DNA of 31,148 bases from an uncultured Collinsella sp. (GCA_900765185.1 CAAFQT010000213.1:1-31148), one strand, 5' to 3'. Counted from the first letter of the stretch, positions 14,697 to 22,771 are shown. Notes: generated by a model not told the origin, from the sequence alone. A program made the numbers and translations.

Positions 14697-16646
14697 ATGA
14701 GGAAAACTCACCCCGTCAACGCGCTCAAGAAGCTAGGCATAGGCCTCGCCTTTGGAGCTGCAACCATCATGTCCATGCCGACATCTGCGCTCGCCTGCAC
14801 GCAGATATACATGGGCAAAAACCTTACGGCCGACGGCAACACGTACTACGGCCGCGCCGAGGACTTTGGCAAGCGCTATCTTAAGCACTACGGCATCGAA
14901 CCTGCCCACGAACCTGGCTTTAAGTACAGCTCGATTGAATCTGCTTTTGAATACACTTCGAACAAGCCTACCTATCGCTACAGCTATGTACGCGACCACC
15001 CCTCCAACTGGATGGGTCGCACCGACGCCTACTCCGAGGCCGGCATCAACGAGAAGGGCGTCTCCTGCTCCGCCACGCTAAGCACCTCCTATAACGAGGA
15101 GGCCGCTGCAGCAGACCCCATCGATGAGGAAGTGGGTCTGGGCGAGTACAGTTACGGCAGCATCATCCTGGGCGAGAGCGCCACGGCCCGCGAGGGCGTC
15201 GAGCTTCTCGGCAGCCTGATCGATGATCAAGGCGTCTGCACCAACGACCAGATCATCATCGCCGACAACAACGAGACCTGGCTGTTCGCCACACTTTCCG
15301 CCCATCAGTGGATCGCCATGAAGCTCGCTGACGACGTCGCGTCGCTCAACCCTAATATCGGGAGCCTCAACTACGATGTCGACCTCAATGACACCGAGAA
15401 TTGCCTCCACTCTGAAAAGATCCAATCCATGCCCGAAGAAAAGGGTTTCGCCAAATACTCCGCTGACGGCAAATTCGATGTCGCCCAAACGTATGGCGAA
15501 AGCCTCGCCGATTCCGGCGTAAACCAGTGGTCCCGTTATGTGCAAGGCCGCAATTATTTTGGTAGTCAGCTGACCGAAGGCACAGATTACGACATTATCA
15601 CAGTAAAGGAGAAAGGAAAACCTGACCAAAAGGGAGCCATGGTCAGCGAAATCCAGCCCCTGTTCTTCAAGCCTGGCAAGTCTGGTTGGAGCACTTTCGA
15701 GTTGATTCGCGCCTTCGGCAACCGCGGCGAGAACGTCCCTGGCCTCAACGCGAACACTGATGGTGTTTATTGCATCGGCAGCGAGCGCAACACCGAGATC
15801 AACCTCTTCCAGATTCGTCGCGGGTATGACCCCGAAGTCGCTACCATCCAGTGGGAAATGCTCTCCCGCGCCGCGTACTCCGTCGCCATCCCGTTGTACT
15901 CCGCTCTGATAACTGAGGTCAGCCCGTACTTCAGCGATCAGACCGTCTCCTTCGATCACTGCAAACAGACTGACGTCGTGTACAACGAGGAGCCCGAGAA
16001 CTCAATCAACTACGTCCTCATGGACATCAGCTCGCTCTGCTTTGAGAACCCTGACACCCTTGGTATCAGCGTCCGTGCCTACCTCGATGCGCTCCAGAAC
16101 GAGCTCATCGAGCAGAACAAGGAAGTTGACGCCGCCATGCTAGCCGAGACGACCACCGAGGGCCGCACTGCCCTGGCTAACAAGGCCGGCAAGGCTGCTA
16201 CCGAGAACACCTACAAGAAGTGCAAGGCACTGCTCCAGGAGATGCGCGCCTATCAGAAGGCCGAAAACTTCGACCAGCCCTTCACCCCGAGCGACCTGAA
16301 CACCGAGATCAACGGCCTCAAGGTGTCCATCACCTACGCCAAGGACGCTCTTGCCACCGACCCGGTAACCCCGGATCAGCCTGGTACTCCTGAGCAGCCC
16401 GGTACTCCTGAGCAGCCCGGTACCCCCGAGCAGCCCGCTAAGCCCGAGCAGCCCACCACCAAGCCCGAGAAGCCTGGCAAGTCGGACACCACGACCACGG
16501 TAACCACCAACAAGACGAACACCAAGGGCGGCCTGCCCACCACCGGTGATCGTTTTGATGGCCGCATGGTGGCCGCATTCGCCATCGCTGGCGTTGCCGT
16601 CATCTCCGCGGGCGGTTACTTCCTCTACCGTCGCAATAAGGAGTAA
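14697..16646 (+). CDS. Secreted, sortase-anchored C69-family dipeptidase
   Basis: A 649-residue surface enzyme of peptidase family C69 (dipeptidase/acyl-hydrolase, Ntn fold). The signal peptide ends ALA at residues 31-33, so cleavage exposes Cys34 of CTQIYMG as the N-terminal nucleophile. Next come TADGNTYYGRAEDFGKRY and GRTDAYSEAGINEKGVSCSAT, typical of the family. Residues 555-612 form a Pro/Glu/Thr wall-spanning stalk with GTPEQP repeats. The end has LPTTG (613-617), a hydrophobic helix and RRNKE, the sortase signal. It therefore works on peptides outside the cell while bound to peptidoglycan. No sortase gene is in the window. A strong Shine-Dalgarno precedes ATG. Confidence 0.93.
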   Translation: MRKTHPVNALKKLGIGLAFGAATIMSMPTSALACTQIYMGKNLTADGNTYYGRAEDFGKRYLKHYGIEPAHEPGFKYSSIESAFEYTSNKPTYRYSYVRDHPSNWMGRTDAYSEAGINEKGVSCSATLSTSYNEEAAAADPIDEEVGLGEYSYGSIILGESATAREGVELLGSLIDDQGVCTNDQIIIADNNETWLFATLSAHQWIAMKLADDVASLNPNIGSLNYDVDLNDTENCLHSEKIQSMPEEKGFAKYSADGKFDVAQTYGESLADSGVNQWSRYVQGRNYFGSQLTEGTDYDIITVKEKGKPDQKGAMVSEIQPLFFKPGKSGWSTFELIRAFGNRGENVPGLNANTDGVYCIGSERNTEINLFQIRRGYDPEVATIQWEMLSRAAYSVAIPLYSALITEVSPYFSDQTVSFDHCKQTDVVYNEEPENSINYVLMDISSLCFENPDTLGISVRAYLDALQNELIEQNKEVDAAMLAETTTEGRTALANKAGKAATENTYKKCKALLQEMRAYQKAENFDQPFTPSDLNTEINGLKVSITYAKDALATDPVTPDQPGTPEQPGTPEQPGTPEQPAKPEQPTTKPEKPGKSDTTTTVTTNKTNTKGGLPTTGDRFDGRMVAAFAIAGVAVISAGGYFLYRRNKE

Positions 16647-16653
16647 CGTCTTA

Positions 16654-16736
16654 GCTGAGCGGACAAGGCAGCAATGGCAGCCTCGCCCGCTCAGCCCGCT
16701 CTTTTGACCGGCGGGAAACCCGCCTGAAATCTTTTT
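16654..16736 (+). terminator. Double terminator region after the C69 gene
   Basis: First hairpin: perfect 9-bp GCTGAGCGG/CCGCTCAGC (16654-16695), followed by CCGCTCTTTT. Second hairpin: GGCGGG-AAA-CCCGCC (16710-16724), followed by TGAAATCTTTTT. The T-run is the left arm of a further AT-rich palindrome (16726-16748). Confidence 0.75.
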
Positions 16737-16769
16737 AAAAAAGATTTCCCCGCACACACTTCGCTGTGC

Positions 16770-16775
16770 TATAGT
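16770..16775 (+). promoter_or_regulatory. -10 box of the Trp-leader/ECF operon
   Basis: TATAGT, 58 bases before the leader-peptide ATG. No strong -35 is present at 17 bases; TTCCCC lies slightly too far upstream. Confidence 0.45.
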
Positions 16776-16833
16776 GCAGCGCAACAGCAACTAGGTGCGA
16801 CCGCGCCACGGCATCACGAAAGGAGCCACCAAC

Positions 16834-16902
16834 ATGAAGAACACGATGAAGTCTCTCAACAACTGGTGGTGGCGTGATGCGAATACGATCGGTCGACAGT
16901 GA
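16834..16902 (+). CDS. Tryptophan leader peptide (22 aa, WWW)
   Basis: A short reading frame with a good Shine-Dalgarno (AAAGGAG, 8 bases upstream). It encodes a 22-residue peptide with three consecutive Trp codons, TGG at 16864-16872, in the context LNNWWWRDA. The stop is TGA 16900-16902. A strong terminator follows 37 bases later and a TrpP-like transporter gene after that. Trp-run leader peptides of this shape (N-W-W-W) are known from actinobacterial trp operons, where ribosome stalling at uncharged-Trp codons prevents termination. The same mechanism is inferred here. Confidence 0.8.
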   Translation: MKNTMKSLNNWWWRDANTIGRQ

Positions 16903-17001
16903 GTCCCTCACGCCTGTTTTTGCGCTCTAGGTGATTGGAAGGCCTCCGGTTTCGACCGGGGGCCTTTTTCTATCTCGAGCCCGATCGCATTCGCATCACG
17001 C
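16872..17001 (+). promoter_or_regulatory. Tryptophan attenuator with long-range pairing arms
   Basis: Arm 16872-16892 begins at the last base of the third Trp codon. It is complementary to 16981-17001 at 20 of 21 positions, with one A-C mismatch. The terminator lies inside this pair. A competing short pairing, GGCGTGA (16871-16877) with TCACGCC (16908-16914), resembles the 1:2 pause hairpin of classical attenuators. Confidence 0.7.
16939..16969 (+). terminator. Attenuator terminator
   Basis: A 12-bp stem (16939-16950 with 16955-16966, one G-U pair) closed by a TTCG tetraloop and followed by TTTTT. It lies between the Trp leader peptide and the transporter gene, in position to abort transcription when tryptophan is plentiful. 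Confidence 0.9.
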
Positions 17002-17046
17002 GCCTCCGCTTTTCTCTTGCACCCCCATTCCGAAAGGATTTTCACC

Positions 17047-17619
17047 ATGTCTCAGAACACCACCGCCGCCCAGCCCCGCACCGTCCAGACCGCCGACCGC
17101 GGCAAACTCGACGTCCGCGTCCTCGTCCTGCTCGCCATCCTGCTCGCTGCCGGCTTCATCCTCAACTTCACCGTCGGCAAGGCCATCTCGGGCATCTCGG
17201 GCGGCATGATCAGCCCCGAGTTCATCATCTCGGCCTTCTGCCTCACCATCCTGGTCGTTCGTCCCAACATCGGCCAGGCGCTCGTCATTGGCCTCATCTC
17301 GGCTGCCGTGATCCAGATCACCACCACTTCGCCGTTCGTCGATTTTGCCGCCGAGGGCATCGCCGCCATGCTCATGGCCGGCATCGTCAACGCCGCCGGC
17401 AAGAACGGTCAGGTCAAGCCAGCCATCGCCATTGTCGCAACCTTCCTGACCACCTTTGTCTCCGGCGTCATCTTCATGATCATCAAGATGGCCATGCTCG
17501 GCGTGGTCGGCGAGCTCGCCGCCGCCATGCTGCCCGTCGTTGCCATGACCGCCGTCTTTAACGCCATTCTGGTCGGCGCCCTCTACCTGCCCATCCAGAA
17601 GGCTCTTAGACTCAACTAA
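17047..17619 (+). CDS. trpP: TrpP-like ECF transporter S component (tryptophan)
   Basis: A roughly 190-residue integral membrane protein with about six hydrophobic segments after a polar 25-residue N-terminus. It is the likely substrate-binding S component of an energy-coupling-factor importer. The pattern resembles the TrpP/YhaG tryptophan-transporter family: GGMISPEF, ITTTSPF, a TFLTTFVSGVIF helix, and an AAAMLPVVAMTAVFNAI end segment. That assignment is from remembered family features, not a search. The Trp-codon leader immediately upstream supports tryptophan as substrate, and ECF ATPase and T-component genes follow. AAAGGA precedes ATG. Confidence 0.75.
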   Translation: MSQNTTAAQPRTVQTADRGKLDVRVLVLLAILLAAGFILNFTVGKAISGISGGMISPEFIISAFCLTILVVRPNIGQALVIGLISAAVIQITTTSPFVDFAAEGIAAMLMAGIVNAAGKNGQVKPAIAIVATFLTTFVSGVIFMIIKMAMLGVVGELAAAMLPVVAMTAVFNAILVGALYLPIQKALRLN

Positions 17620-17625
17620 CCCGCT

Positions 17626-17728
17626 CGGCTTTACGAGCCACCCCATCTTGGCGTTCATTCGTCGCTCGCGTACCCAAGTACGCTTCGCTCCTCTTTCTCG
17701 CGCCAACCTGGGGCCCCTCGTAAAGCCG
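17626..17728. repeat. Nested palindrome between S-component and ATPase genes
   Basis: Outer arms CGGCTTTACGAG/CTCGTAAAGCCG (17626-17637, 17717-17728). Middle arms CCCCA..TTGGCG/CGCCAA..TGGGG (17641-17653, 17701-17713). Innermost GCGTAC-CCAA-GTACGC (17668-17683). No T-tract follows. Confidence 0.75.
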
Positions 17729-17771
17729 TCTCCGTGCTTCACCACCAAAAACTGTCCCAAACGACTAGCTT

Positions 17772-17815
17772 TTGGGGACGTTCTTAAACGACTAGTCATT
17801 AAAGAACGTCCCCAA
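17772..17815. repeat. 14-bp inverted repeat abutting the ATPase ribosome site
   Basis: Perfect arms 17772-17785 and 17802-17815 (TTGGGGACGTTCTT and its complement) around a loop with ACTAGT. ACGACTAG also occurs at 17761-17768 and 17788-17795. The right arm ends 18 bases before the ATPase ATG, next to its AAAGG. Confidence 0.75.
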
Positions 17816-17833
17816 TGACTATGAAAGGTATCC

Positions 17834-19585
17834 ATGGAAACGATCATCAACGTCGACGATGTCTCGTTCTCCTATGGCACGCAGACCGAGCAAGCGCTCA
17901 GCCACATCTCGCTCAGCGTGAACAAGGGAGATTTCATCGGCATCATCGGACCCTCGGGCGCCGGCAAGTCCACGCTTGCCGCCTGTCTGTCGGGCGCCGT
18001 GCCCCACCACTACACCGGCACGTTCTTTGGGTCCGTCATGGTCGACGGCCACGACACCTGCGAAGTCTCGCTCACCGACGTGTCGCAAATCGTCGGCAGT
18101 GTGCTGCAGGATATCGACACGCAGATGGTCGCTTCGGTCGTCGAGGACGAGATGCTCTTTGGCCTCGAGAACTTTGGCGTTCCCCACGACCAGATCAAGC
18201 AGCGCGTGAGCGAAACTCTCGAGACCGTCGGCATCAGCGACCTGCGCGACCGCGAGATCGCCACCCTCTCGGGCGGACAGAAGCAAAAGGTAGCCATCGC
18301 CGCCATCCTCGCCATGCGTCCGCGCGTCTTGGTTCTCGACGAGCCCACCGCGGCACTCGACCCCGCCAGCTCCACGTTGGTCTTCGAGACGCTGCGTGAG
18401 GCAAACCGCGCACTTGGAATCACCATCGTCGTCGTCGAGCAAAAGGTCGCCCTGCTCTCGGAGTACTGCAACCGCGTGCTCGTGCTCAACCATGGCGAAA
18501 TCGCGCTGCAGGGCGAGCCACACGAGGTCTTCGCGCATACCGACGAGCTCCGTGCCATCGGCGTCGACTGCCCTCGCGTCACGCGTATCTTCAATAGCCT
18601 CGAGGCCGATGGCCTGGTAAGCGGTACCCCCTGCTTGGATGTCGATGAGGCCGAGCGCATGATTTCGGGCATCGTCGACCCCGCACGCGCGGCTATCGAA
18701 GCCCAGGCGCCCGCCGGTTCCCCGCATGCACCGTCGTTGCGCCCTCATGCCAAGGACGCCGAACCCGTACTCACCTTCGACCATGTTGAGTTTGCCTATC
18801 CCAATGGCGGCGCCGCCGTACACGACCTTAGCCTGACGCTCTATCCCGGCGAGCTCGTGGGCATCGTCGGCCAAAACGGCGCCGGCAAGACCACGCTCAC
18901 CAAACTGCTCACAGGCCTGCTTAAGCCCGCCTCGGGCAGCGTGCGCGTCACGGGACTGGATACCGCAGCCGTTCCCACGAGCCGCATCGCTCGCGAGGTC
19001 GCGACCCTCTTCCAAAACCCCGACCGCCAGATCTGCAAGGACACCGTGCTCGACGAGGTCGCCTTTGGCCTGGAGCTTGCCGGCATCGACCGTGCCGAGG
19101 CGCTGCGTCGCGCCCAGCTCGTCATCGACCGCTTTGGCTTGCCGGCCGACGAGGCGCCCTTCTCGCTCTCGCGCGGTCAGCGACAAATGGTGGCGCTTGC
19201 CTCCGTCGTAGTGGTTGAGCCCAAGATCGTCGTGCTCGACGAGCCCACGAGCGGCCTTGATTACCGCGAGTGCATGACCGTCATGGAAACGGTGCGCACC
19301 ATGGCCGAGCGCGGTTGCGCCGTTATCATGGTCTGCCACGATATGGAAGTCGTCTCCGACTTTGCCGAGCGCATTGTGGTAATGGCCGACGGTCGCATCC
19401 TCGACCGCGGCCGCACGCACGAGCTATTCTCGAACATCGATCTCATGCGGCGTGCCTACGTGGAGCCTCCCCAGGTTATTGAACTCTCGCGCCGTCTGGC
19501 ATCTTCCGTCTCGCCCGCTTTTGCGCAGGTGAGCGAGGTCACCGATGTCGTTCGAATTGCCAAGGAGATGGTCCACCGTGGTTAA
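17834..19585 (+). CDS. ECF transporter double ATPase (fused EcfA-EcfA')
   Basis: A 583-residue cytoplasmic protein with two ABC ATPase domains that together drive the ECF importer. Domain 1 has Walker A GPSGAGKST (39-47), signature LSGGQKQ near 145 and Walker B VLVLDEPTAALD. Domain 2 has Walker A GQNGAGKTT near 346, signature LSRGQRQ near 445 and Walker B IVVLDEPTSGLD followed by a switch His (VCHDM). A roughly 60-residue linker joins them. The Q-loop segments (LQDIDTQM and FQNPDRQI) are the ECF type. The fused form replaces the usual two separate genes. It overlaps the T-component gene by 8 bases, so the two are translationally coupled. Confidence 0.93.
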   Translation: METIINVDDVSFSYGTQTEQALSHISLSVNKGDFIGIIGPSGAGKSTLAACLSGAVPHHYTGTFFGSVMVDGHDTCEVSLTDVSQIVGSVLQDIDTQMVASVVEDEMLFGLENFGVPHDQIKQRVSETLETVGISDLRDREIATLSGGQKQKVAIAAILAMRPRVLVLDEPTAALDPASSTLVFETLREANRALGITIVVVEQKVALLSEYCNRVLVLNHGEIALQGEPHEVFAHTDELRAIGVDCPRVTRIFNSLEADGLVSGTPCLDVDEAERMISGIVDPARAAIEAQAPAGSPHAPSLRPHAKDAEPVLTFDHVEFAYPNGGAAVHDLSLTLYPGELVGIVGQNGAGKTTLTKLLTGLLKPASGSVRVTGLDTAAVPTSRIAREVATLFQNPDRQICKDTVLDEVAFGLELAGIDRAEALRRAQLVIDRFGLPADEAPFSLSRGQRQMVALASVVVVEPKIVVLDEPTSGLDYRECMTVMETVRTMAERGCAVIMVCHDMEVVSDFAERIVVMADGRILDRGRTHELFSNIDLMRRAYVEPPQVIELSRRLASSVSPAFAQVSEVTDVVRIAKEMVHRG

Positions 19586-20324
19586 CGTCATCGACTACAT
19601 GCCGGGCGATACGCTGCTGCATCGCCTGAATCCCGTCGTCAAACTGGGCCTCGCCGCCGCCATCATCGTCGGCATCTTCTTGTCCGACACCTACGTGGCG
19701 CTGCTGGGCTTTTTGGCACTCACCCTTGCGCTGGGTGCCTATGCCGGCGTCGTCGACCGTCTGTTCTCGCTGCTCAAGTTGCTGATTCCGCTCGCGCTTA
19801 TCATGCTGGTGCTCCAGCTGGCCTTTATGCGCGATGGCAACGTGGTGTGGGGCTTTATCACCGACACGGGTCTCATCACAGGATCGAAGGCCTGTCTGCG
19901 CCTGCTGGGTGTGGCGTTACCACTCATCCTCATGCTCATGGTGACCAAGCTCAACGACCTTGCCAACGCCTGCGTCGAGGTGCTGCACGTGCCGTATCGC
20001 TATGCCTTCACCTTTACCACGGCGCTGCGCTTCGTGCCGGTGTTTGGTCAGGAGATGAACGCCATCATGGAGGCGCAGACCGCACGCGGCGTCGAGTACG
20101 ACACCAAGAACCCCATTAAGAAGCTTAAGCTCATGCTGCCACTGTGCGTGCCGCTGCTCATCTCAAGCGTGGGCAAAACCGATGCCACAGCCTTGGCGGC
20201 AGAACAACGCGGCTTCTATCTGCGTACGCGCGCCAGCTCGTACAAGCGCTACCCCATCAAGGGCCTAGACATCGCCGTGCTCATCGTCAGCATCGCCCTC
20301 ATCGCCATCGGCTTCCTGTTCTAG
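19578..20324 (+). CDS. ecfT: ECF transporter transmembrane (T) component
   Basis: A 248-residue membrane protein that couples the ATPases to the S component. It starts with the typical YMPGDTLLHRLNPVVKLGLA and has several hydrophobic helices. The cytoplasmic coupling region carries EAQTARGVEYDTKNPIKKLKLMLPLCVPLL with the A-R-G motif that contacts the ATPases. GTG 19578 is chosen because AAGGAG lies 10 bases upstream inside the ATPase gene; ATG 19545 would overlap by 41 bases. The gene ends the ECF operon before a strong terminator. Confidence 0.92.
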   Translation: MVNVIDYMPGDTLLHRLNPVVKLGLAAAIIVGIFLSDTYVALLGFLALTLALGAYAGVVDRLFSLLKLLIPLALIMLVLQLAFMRDGNVVWGFITDTGLITGSKACLRLLGVALPLILMLMVTKLNDLANACVEVLHVPYRYAFTFTTALRFVPVFGQEMNAIMEAQTARGVEYDTKNPIKKLKLMLPLCVPLLISSVGKTDATALAAEQRGFYLRTRASSYKRYPIKGLDIAVLIVSIALIAIGFLF

Positions 20325-20353
20325 TTCACTACCGACAGCAACCGCCCAACGCA

Positions 20354-20390
20354 AAAGGCCTCGGCTCGCACCAAACGAGCCGAGGCCTTT
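20354..20390. terminator. Bidirectional terminator between ecfT and the racemase gene
   Basis: Perfect 15-bp stem AAAGGCCTCGGCTCG/CGAGCCGAGGCCTTT with a 7-base loop. It is flanked by T-runs on both strands and serves both convergent operons. Confidence 0.9.
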
Positions 20391-20449
20391 ACTGTTTCAC
20401 CAGATAAAACCTACCAATATTAACCTGTCCCTTTTTGGCAGATCGGAAG

Positions 20450-21196
20450 CTAGAGGCGGTAGGGAGCACCGCAACGGATGATGGATTCGCGCACCAGGAC
20501 GTCCATGGCGTCGAGGGTGATCTCGGGCATCTCTCGGTACTTCTGCAGCACCGAGAGCTCGGTGCAGGCCAGAATGACGCGGTCGCAGCCGCTACGGGCG
20601 AACTCCCACATCACGCGGTCGAACTTATCCATATCGGGCTCACGTCCGGCCTTCACATCATCGTAGATAAGCGACATCACATCGTTCTGACGTTTCTCGC
20701 TGGGATAGACGACCTCAACACCCGCAGCCTTACATTCGCGGCCGTAGACGCCCGCGCCCACGGTGCCATCGGTTCCCATAATGCCAATCTTGTGCACCGG
20801 CTCGGCCGGCATACTCAGGTTGGGGTCGAACTCGCACTCCCCCATCACCGCACCCGCAAGGGCATAGCGCACCGACTCACGCGGCATGTGGATAATCGGC
20901 ACCTTCGTAAACGACTGGATCTGGTCATAGAAGTAGTGTGACGTGTTGCAGGGAATGGCAATGTGTGCACAGCCCAGCGACTCGAGTGCCTGGGCGCACT
21001 CTTTCATGGTCGCCAGCAGCTTGGCATGCTCGCCGGTCTTAATGGCCAGCGTGCGGTCGGGCATGGTCGACTTGGAGAGTACCACCATGTCGATATGTTC
21101 CTGATCGCAGGCAGCAGCCGTATGACGCACCACCTGGTCGTAGTAATACGACGTGGCCTCGGCGCCCATGCCGCCGATAACTCCCAGCTTTTCCAT
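20450..21196 (-). CDS. Aspartate/glutamate racemase family protein
   Basis: A 248-residue cofactor-independent racemase using two cysteines. Both are present: Cys83 in IPCNTSH and Cys211 in LACTELS. The N-terminal KLGVIGGMGAEAT and STMPDRT match the aspartate racemase branch more than MurI. It would interconvert L- and D-aspartate (or glutamate) in the cytoplasm. The start ATG 21196 is set by AAGGAGG; an upstream in-frame extension to 21280 has no such site. It lies 84 bases downstream of an ATP-grasp ligase gene on the same strand. That context suggests it provides D-Asp for the ligase. Confidence 0.88.
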   Translation of the reverse strand: MEKLGVIGGMGAEATSYYYDQVVRHTAAACDQEHIDMVVLSKSTMPDRTLAIKTGEHAKLLATMKECAQALESLGCAHIAIPCNTSHYFYDQIQSFTKVPIIHMPRESVRYALAGAVMGECEFDPNLSMPAEPVHKIGIMGTDGTVGAGVYGRECKAAGVEVVYPSEKRQNDVMSLIYDDVKAGREPDMDKFDRVMWEFARSGCDRVILACTELSVLQKYREMPEITLDAMDVLVRESIIRCGAPYRL

Positions 21197-21280
21197 CGCC
21201 GCCTCCTTGGTGACGCTTGCGCAATTGCGCGTATCATACCCGCGCCCGCCCGATGCAAACCGGACGGGCGCCGCGCTCAT

Positions 21281-22537
21281 CTACTTGTAATACGTCTTGA
21301 ACAGCTTAAAGTGGCGCAGCTTGGTGTGCCACATGCGCAGCCAGCGGTTAAAGACAAAGTCGCCCTTCATAAACGAAGGGTCGGCGCCCTTGCCTTCCTT
21401 GTCCAGGCGATGCACCTTAGCGCGCAGCTCGGGATCCTTGACGTACTTGTCGACGACGCCCATGGGGACGACCATCCACAGGGCCTCGTCCTGAGCCGTC
21501 ACAAACTCCGGCTCAAACGGACGGTTGAACATATACTCGTCCACCACATACTTGGCAACGTTAAAGCCGCTGTTGGTAACGTAGTAGTTGCTGCGGCCCT
21601 GGCGCGTGTTGAAATCGAAGAACTTAAACGAGCCGTCGCGCTCGTCGTACTTAACGTCAAAGTTGGAATAGCCCACAAAGTGAAGGTCCTCGAGCAACTT
21701 GCGCACGCCGCCCATGAGCTCGTCGTTGGGCTCGGTAATGATACAGGCATGGTTGCCGACACCGTGGGGCTGATGCTCCTCGAGCAGCACATGGCCCAGG
21801 CACATCATGCGCACCTTGCCGTTGCGGTCGGAATAGCTAGTGAGCACGCGCATGTACTCGTCGTTGCCGGGCACGCGATCCTGCAAGATCAGGTCGTCGG
21901 TGTAGCCGCTGGCATACGAATCGCGAATGACCTGTTCCAGCTCGGCGCGGTCGGCAATCTCATAGGCCTTCTTCTGGCCCTCGAACTCGTGCTGCCACCA
22001 CATGATGCCGTCAGAAGGCTTCAGAATCATCGGGTAAGGAAAATCGATCTGGTCGAGCACTTCGGCAGGCGCCTCACCCTGGGCATTGAGCATCGCCTTG
22101 GTAAAGGTAAACGTGTGCGGATAGGGCACGCCATGCTTCTCGCACAGCTCGTAGAAGATCTCCTTCTTCTGACACTGTTCAAGCATGCTATAGGGAGCGT
22201 AAGGCGCGACGATGTTATCCGCCAACTCATGGGCATCCTTGGCCTGAGCCACGAGGGCAACATAGTTATCGCCACAGCCCACAAGGACAATCGTCTTGTC
22301 GGCATGCGCTTGGGCAATGCCGTTGACGGTTTTGAGCATCACGGGCATGGTATCGATATCCACATTGGGCGTGTAGTCGATAATCTGGCTGCGGTACGCA
22401 GGGCCCGTCTGGTACTTGCCAAAGACCAGACTCTTGACCTGGTACTCCTCGTAGAAGGCGCGCGCCACCGAGTAGGCGTTGATGTCGCCACCGAGCAGCA
22501 CGGGGATGAACTCGCGCTCTGTAAACTGCAATGCCAT
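21281..22537 (-). CDS. ATP-grasp ligase, probable D-aspartate ligase
   Basis: A 418-residue ATP-grasp protein. The N-terminal pre-ATP-grasp fold (PVLLGGDINAYSVARAFYEEY) is followed by the ATP-binding region (YPMILKPSDGIMWWQHEFEGQKKAYEI) and LILQDRVPGNDEYMRVLTSY. The metal-binding segment is FDFNTRQGRSNYY, where the usual E/N pair reads D/N. Its size and its pairing with an aspartate racemase resemble the enterococcal and lactococcal D-aspartate ligase that adds D-Asp to the peptidoglycan stem peptide. Cell walls with D-Asp cross-bridges are reported for Collinsella as I recall, which would fit. The exact substrate is inference; the ATP-grasp fold is solid. AGGAAG precedes ATG. Confidence 0.8.
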   Translation of the reverse strand: MALQFTEREFIPVLLGGDINAYSVARAFYEEYQVKSLVFGKYQTGPAYRSQIIDYTPNVDIDTMPVMLKTVNGIAQAHADKTIVLVGCGDNYVALVAQAKDAHELADNIVAPYAPYSMLEQCQKKEIFYELCEKHGVPYPHTFTFTKAMLNAQGEAPAEVLDQIDFPYPMILKPSDGIMWWQHEFEGQKKAYEIADRAELEQVIRDSYASGYTDDLILQDRVPGNDEYMRVLTSYSDRNGKVRMMCLGHVLLEEHQPHGVGNHACIITEPNDELMGGVRKLLEDLHFVGYSNFDVKYDERDGSFKFFDFNTRQGRSNYYVTNSGFNVAKYVVDEYMFNRPFEPEFVTAQDEALWMVVPMGVVDKYVKDPELRAKVHRLDKEGKGADPSFMKGDFVFNRWLRMWHTKLRHFKLFKTYYK

Positions 22538-22771
22538 GGAAACTTCCTATCATGAACTGCCCACACAACGGGCGGTCTTTGCGCAACTGATTTATTCTAG
22601 CGTGCCAAGCCGCCGGCGCCCAAAGCTCCACCGTATCTATGGCAATCGACGTAATCGTCCAGCACGAAGGCCAGCACGAAGACGGCGCTCACCGTTGTAT
22701 GACAATGGGCAATGAACCTACCATTGTTGTAGGATTCAGTGTATTGACATCCTCGAGCGAAAGGCGCGCAC
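22538..22771. promoter_or_regulatory. Divergent intergenic region, ligase and MOSC genes
   Basis: On the minus strand TAGAAT (22595-22600 region) lies about 60 bases before the ligase ATG, with TTGGGC 18 bases upstream. On the plus strand only a small hairpin, CCTAC-N7-GTAGG, is visible before the MOSC gene. No RNA gene is recognised. Confidence 0.35.

Noticed and set aside
16376..16440. Tandem 18-bp repeats in the C69 gene as a possible CRISPR or minisatellite
   Set aside because: They encode in-frame GTPEQP units of the wall-spanning stalk and have no spacers.
16801..17046. T-box riboswitch as an explanation for Trp control
   Set aside because: No T-box AGGGTGGNACCGCG-like motif or specifier stem is visible. 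The Trp-codon leader frame with a ribosome site explains the region better.
17819..19420. A 533-codon minus-strand open frame over the ECF ATPase
   Set aside because: Antisense shadow of a double ABC ATPase whose Walker and signature motifs are all on the plus strand.
20440..20449. AGATCGGAAG, matching the start of the Illumina adapter
   Set aside because: Only ten bases match, and the sequence continues into the racemase coding end without further adapter. This is coincidence.
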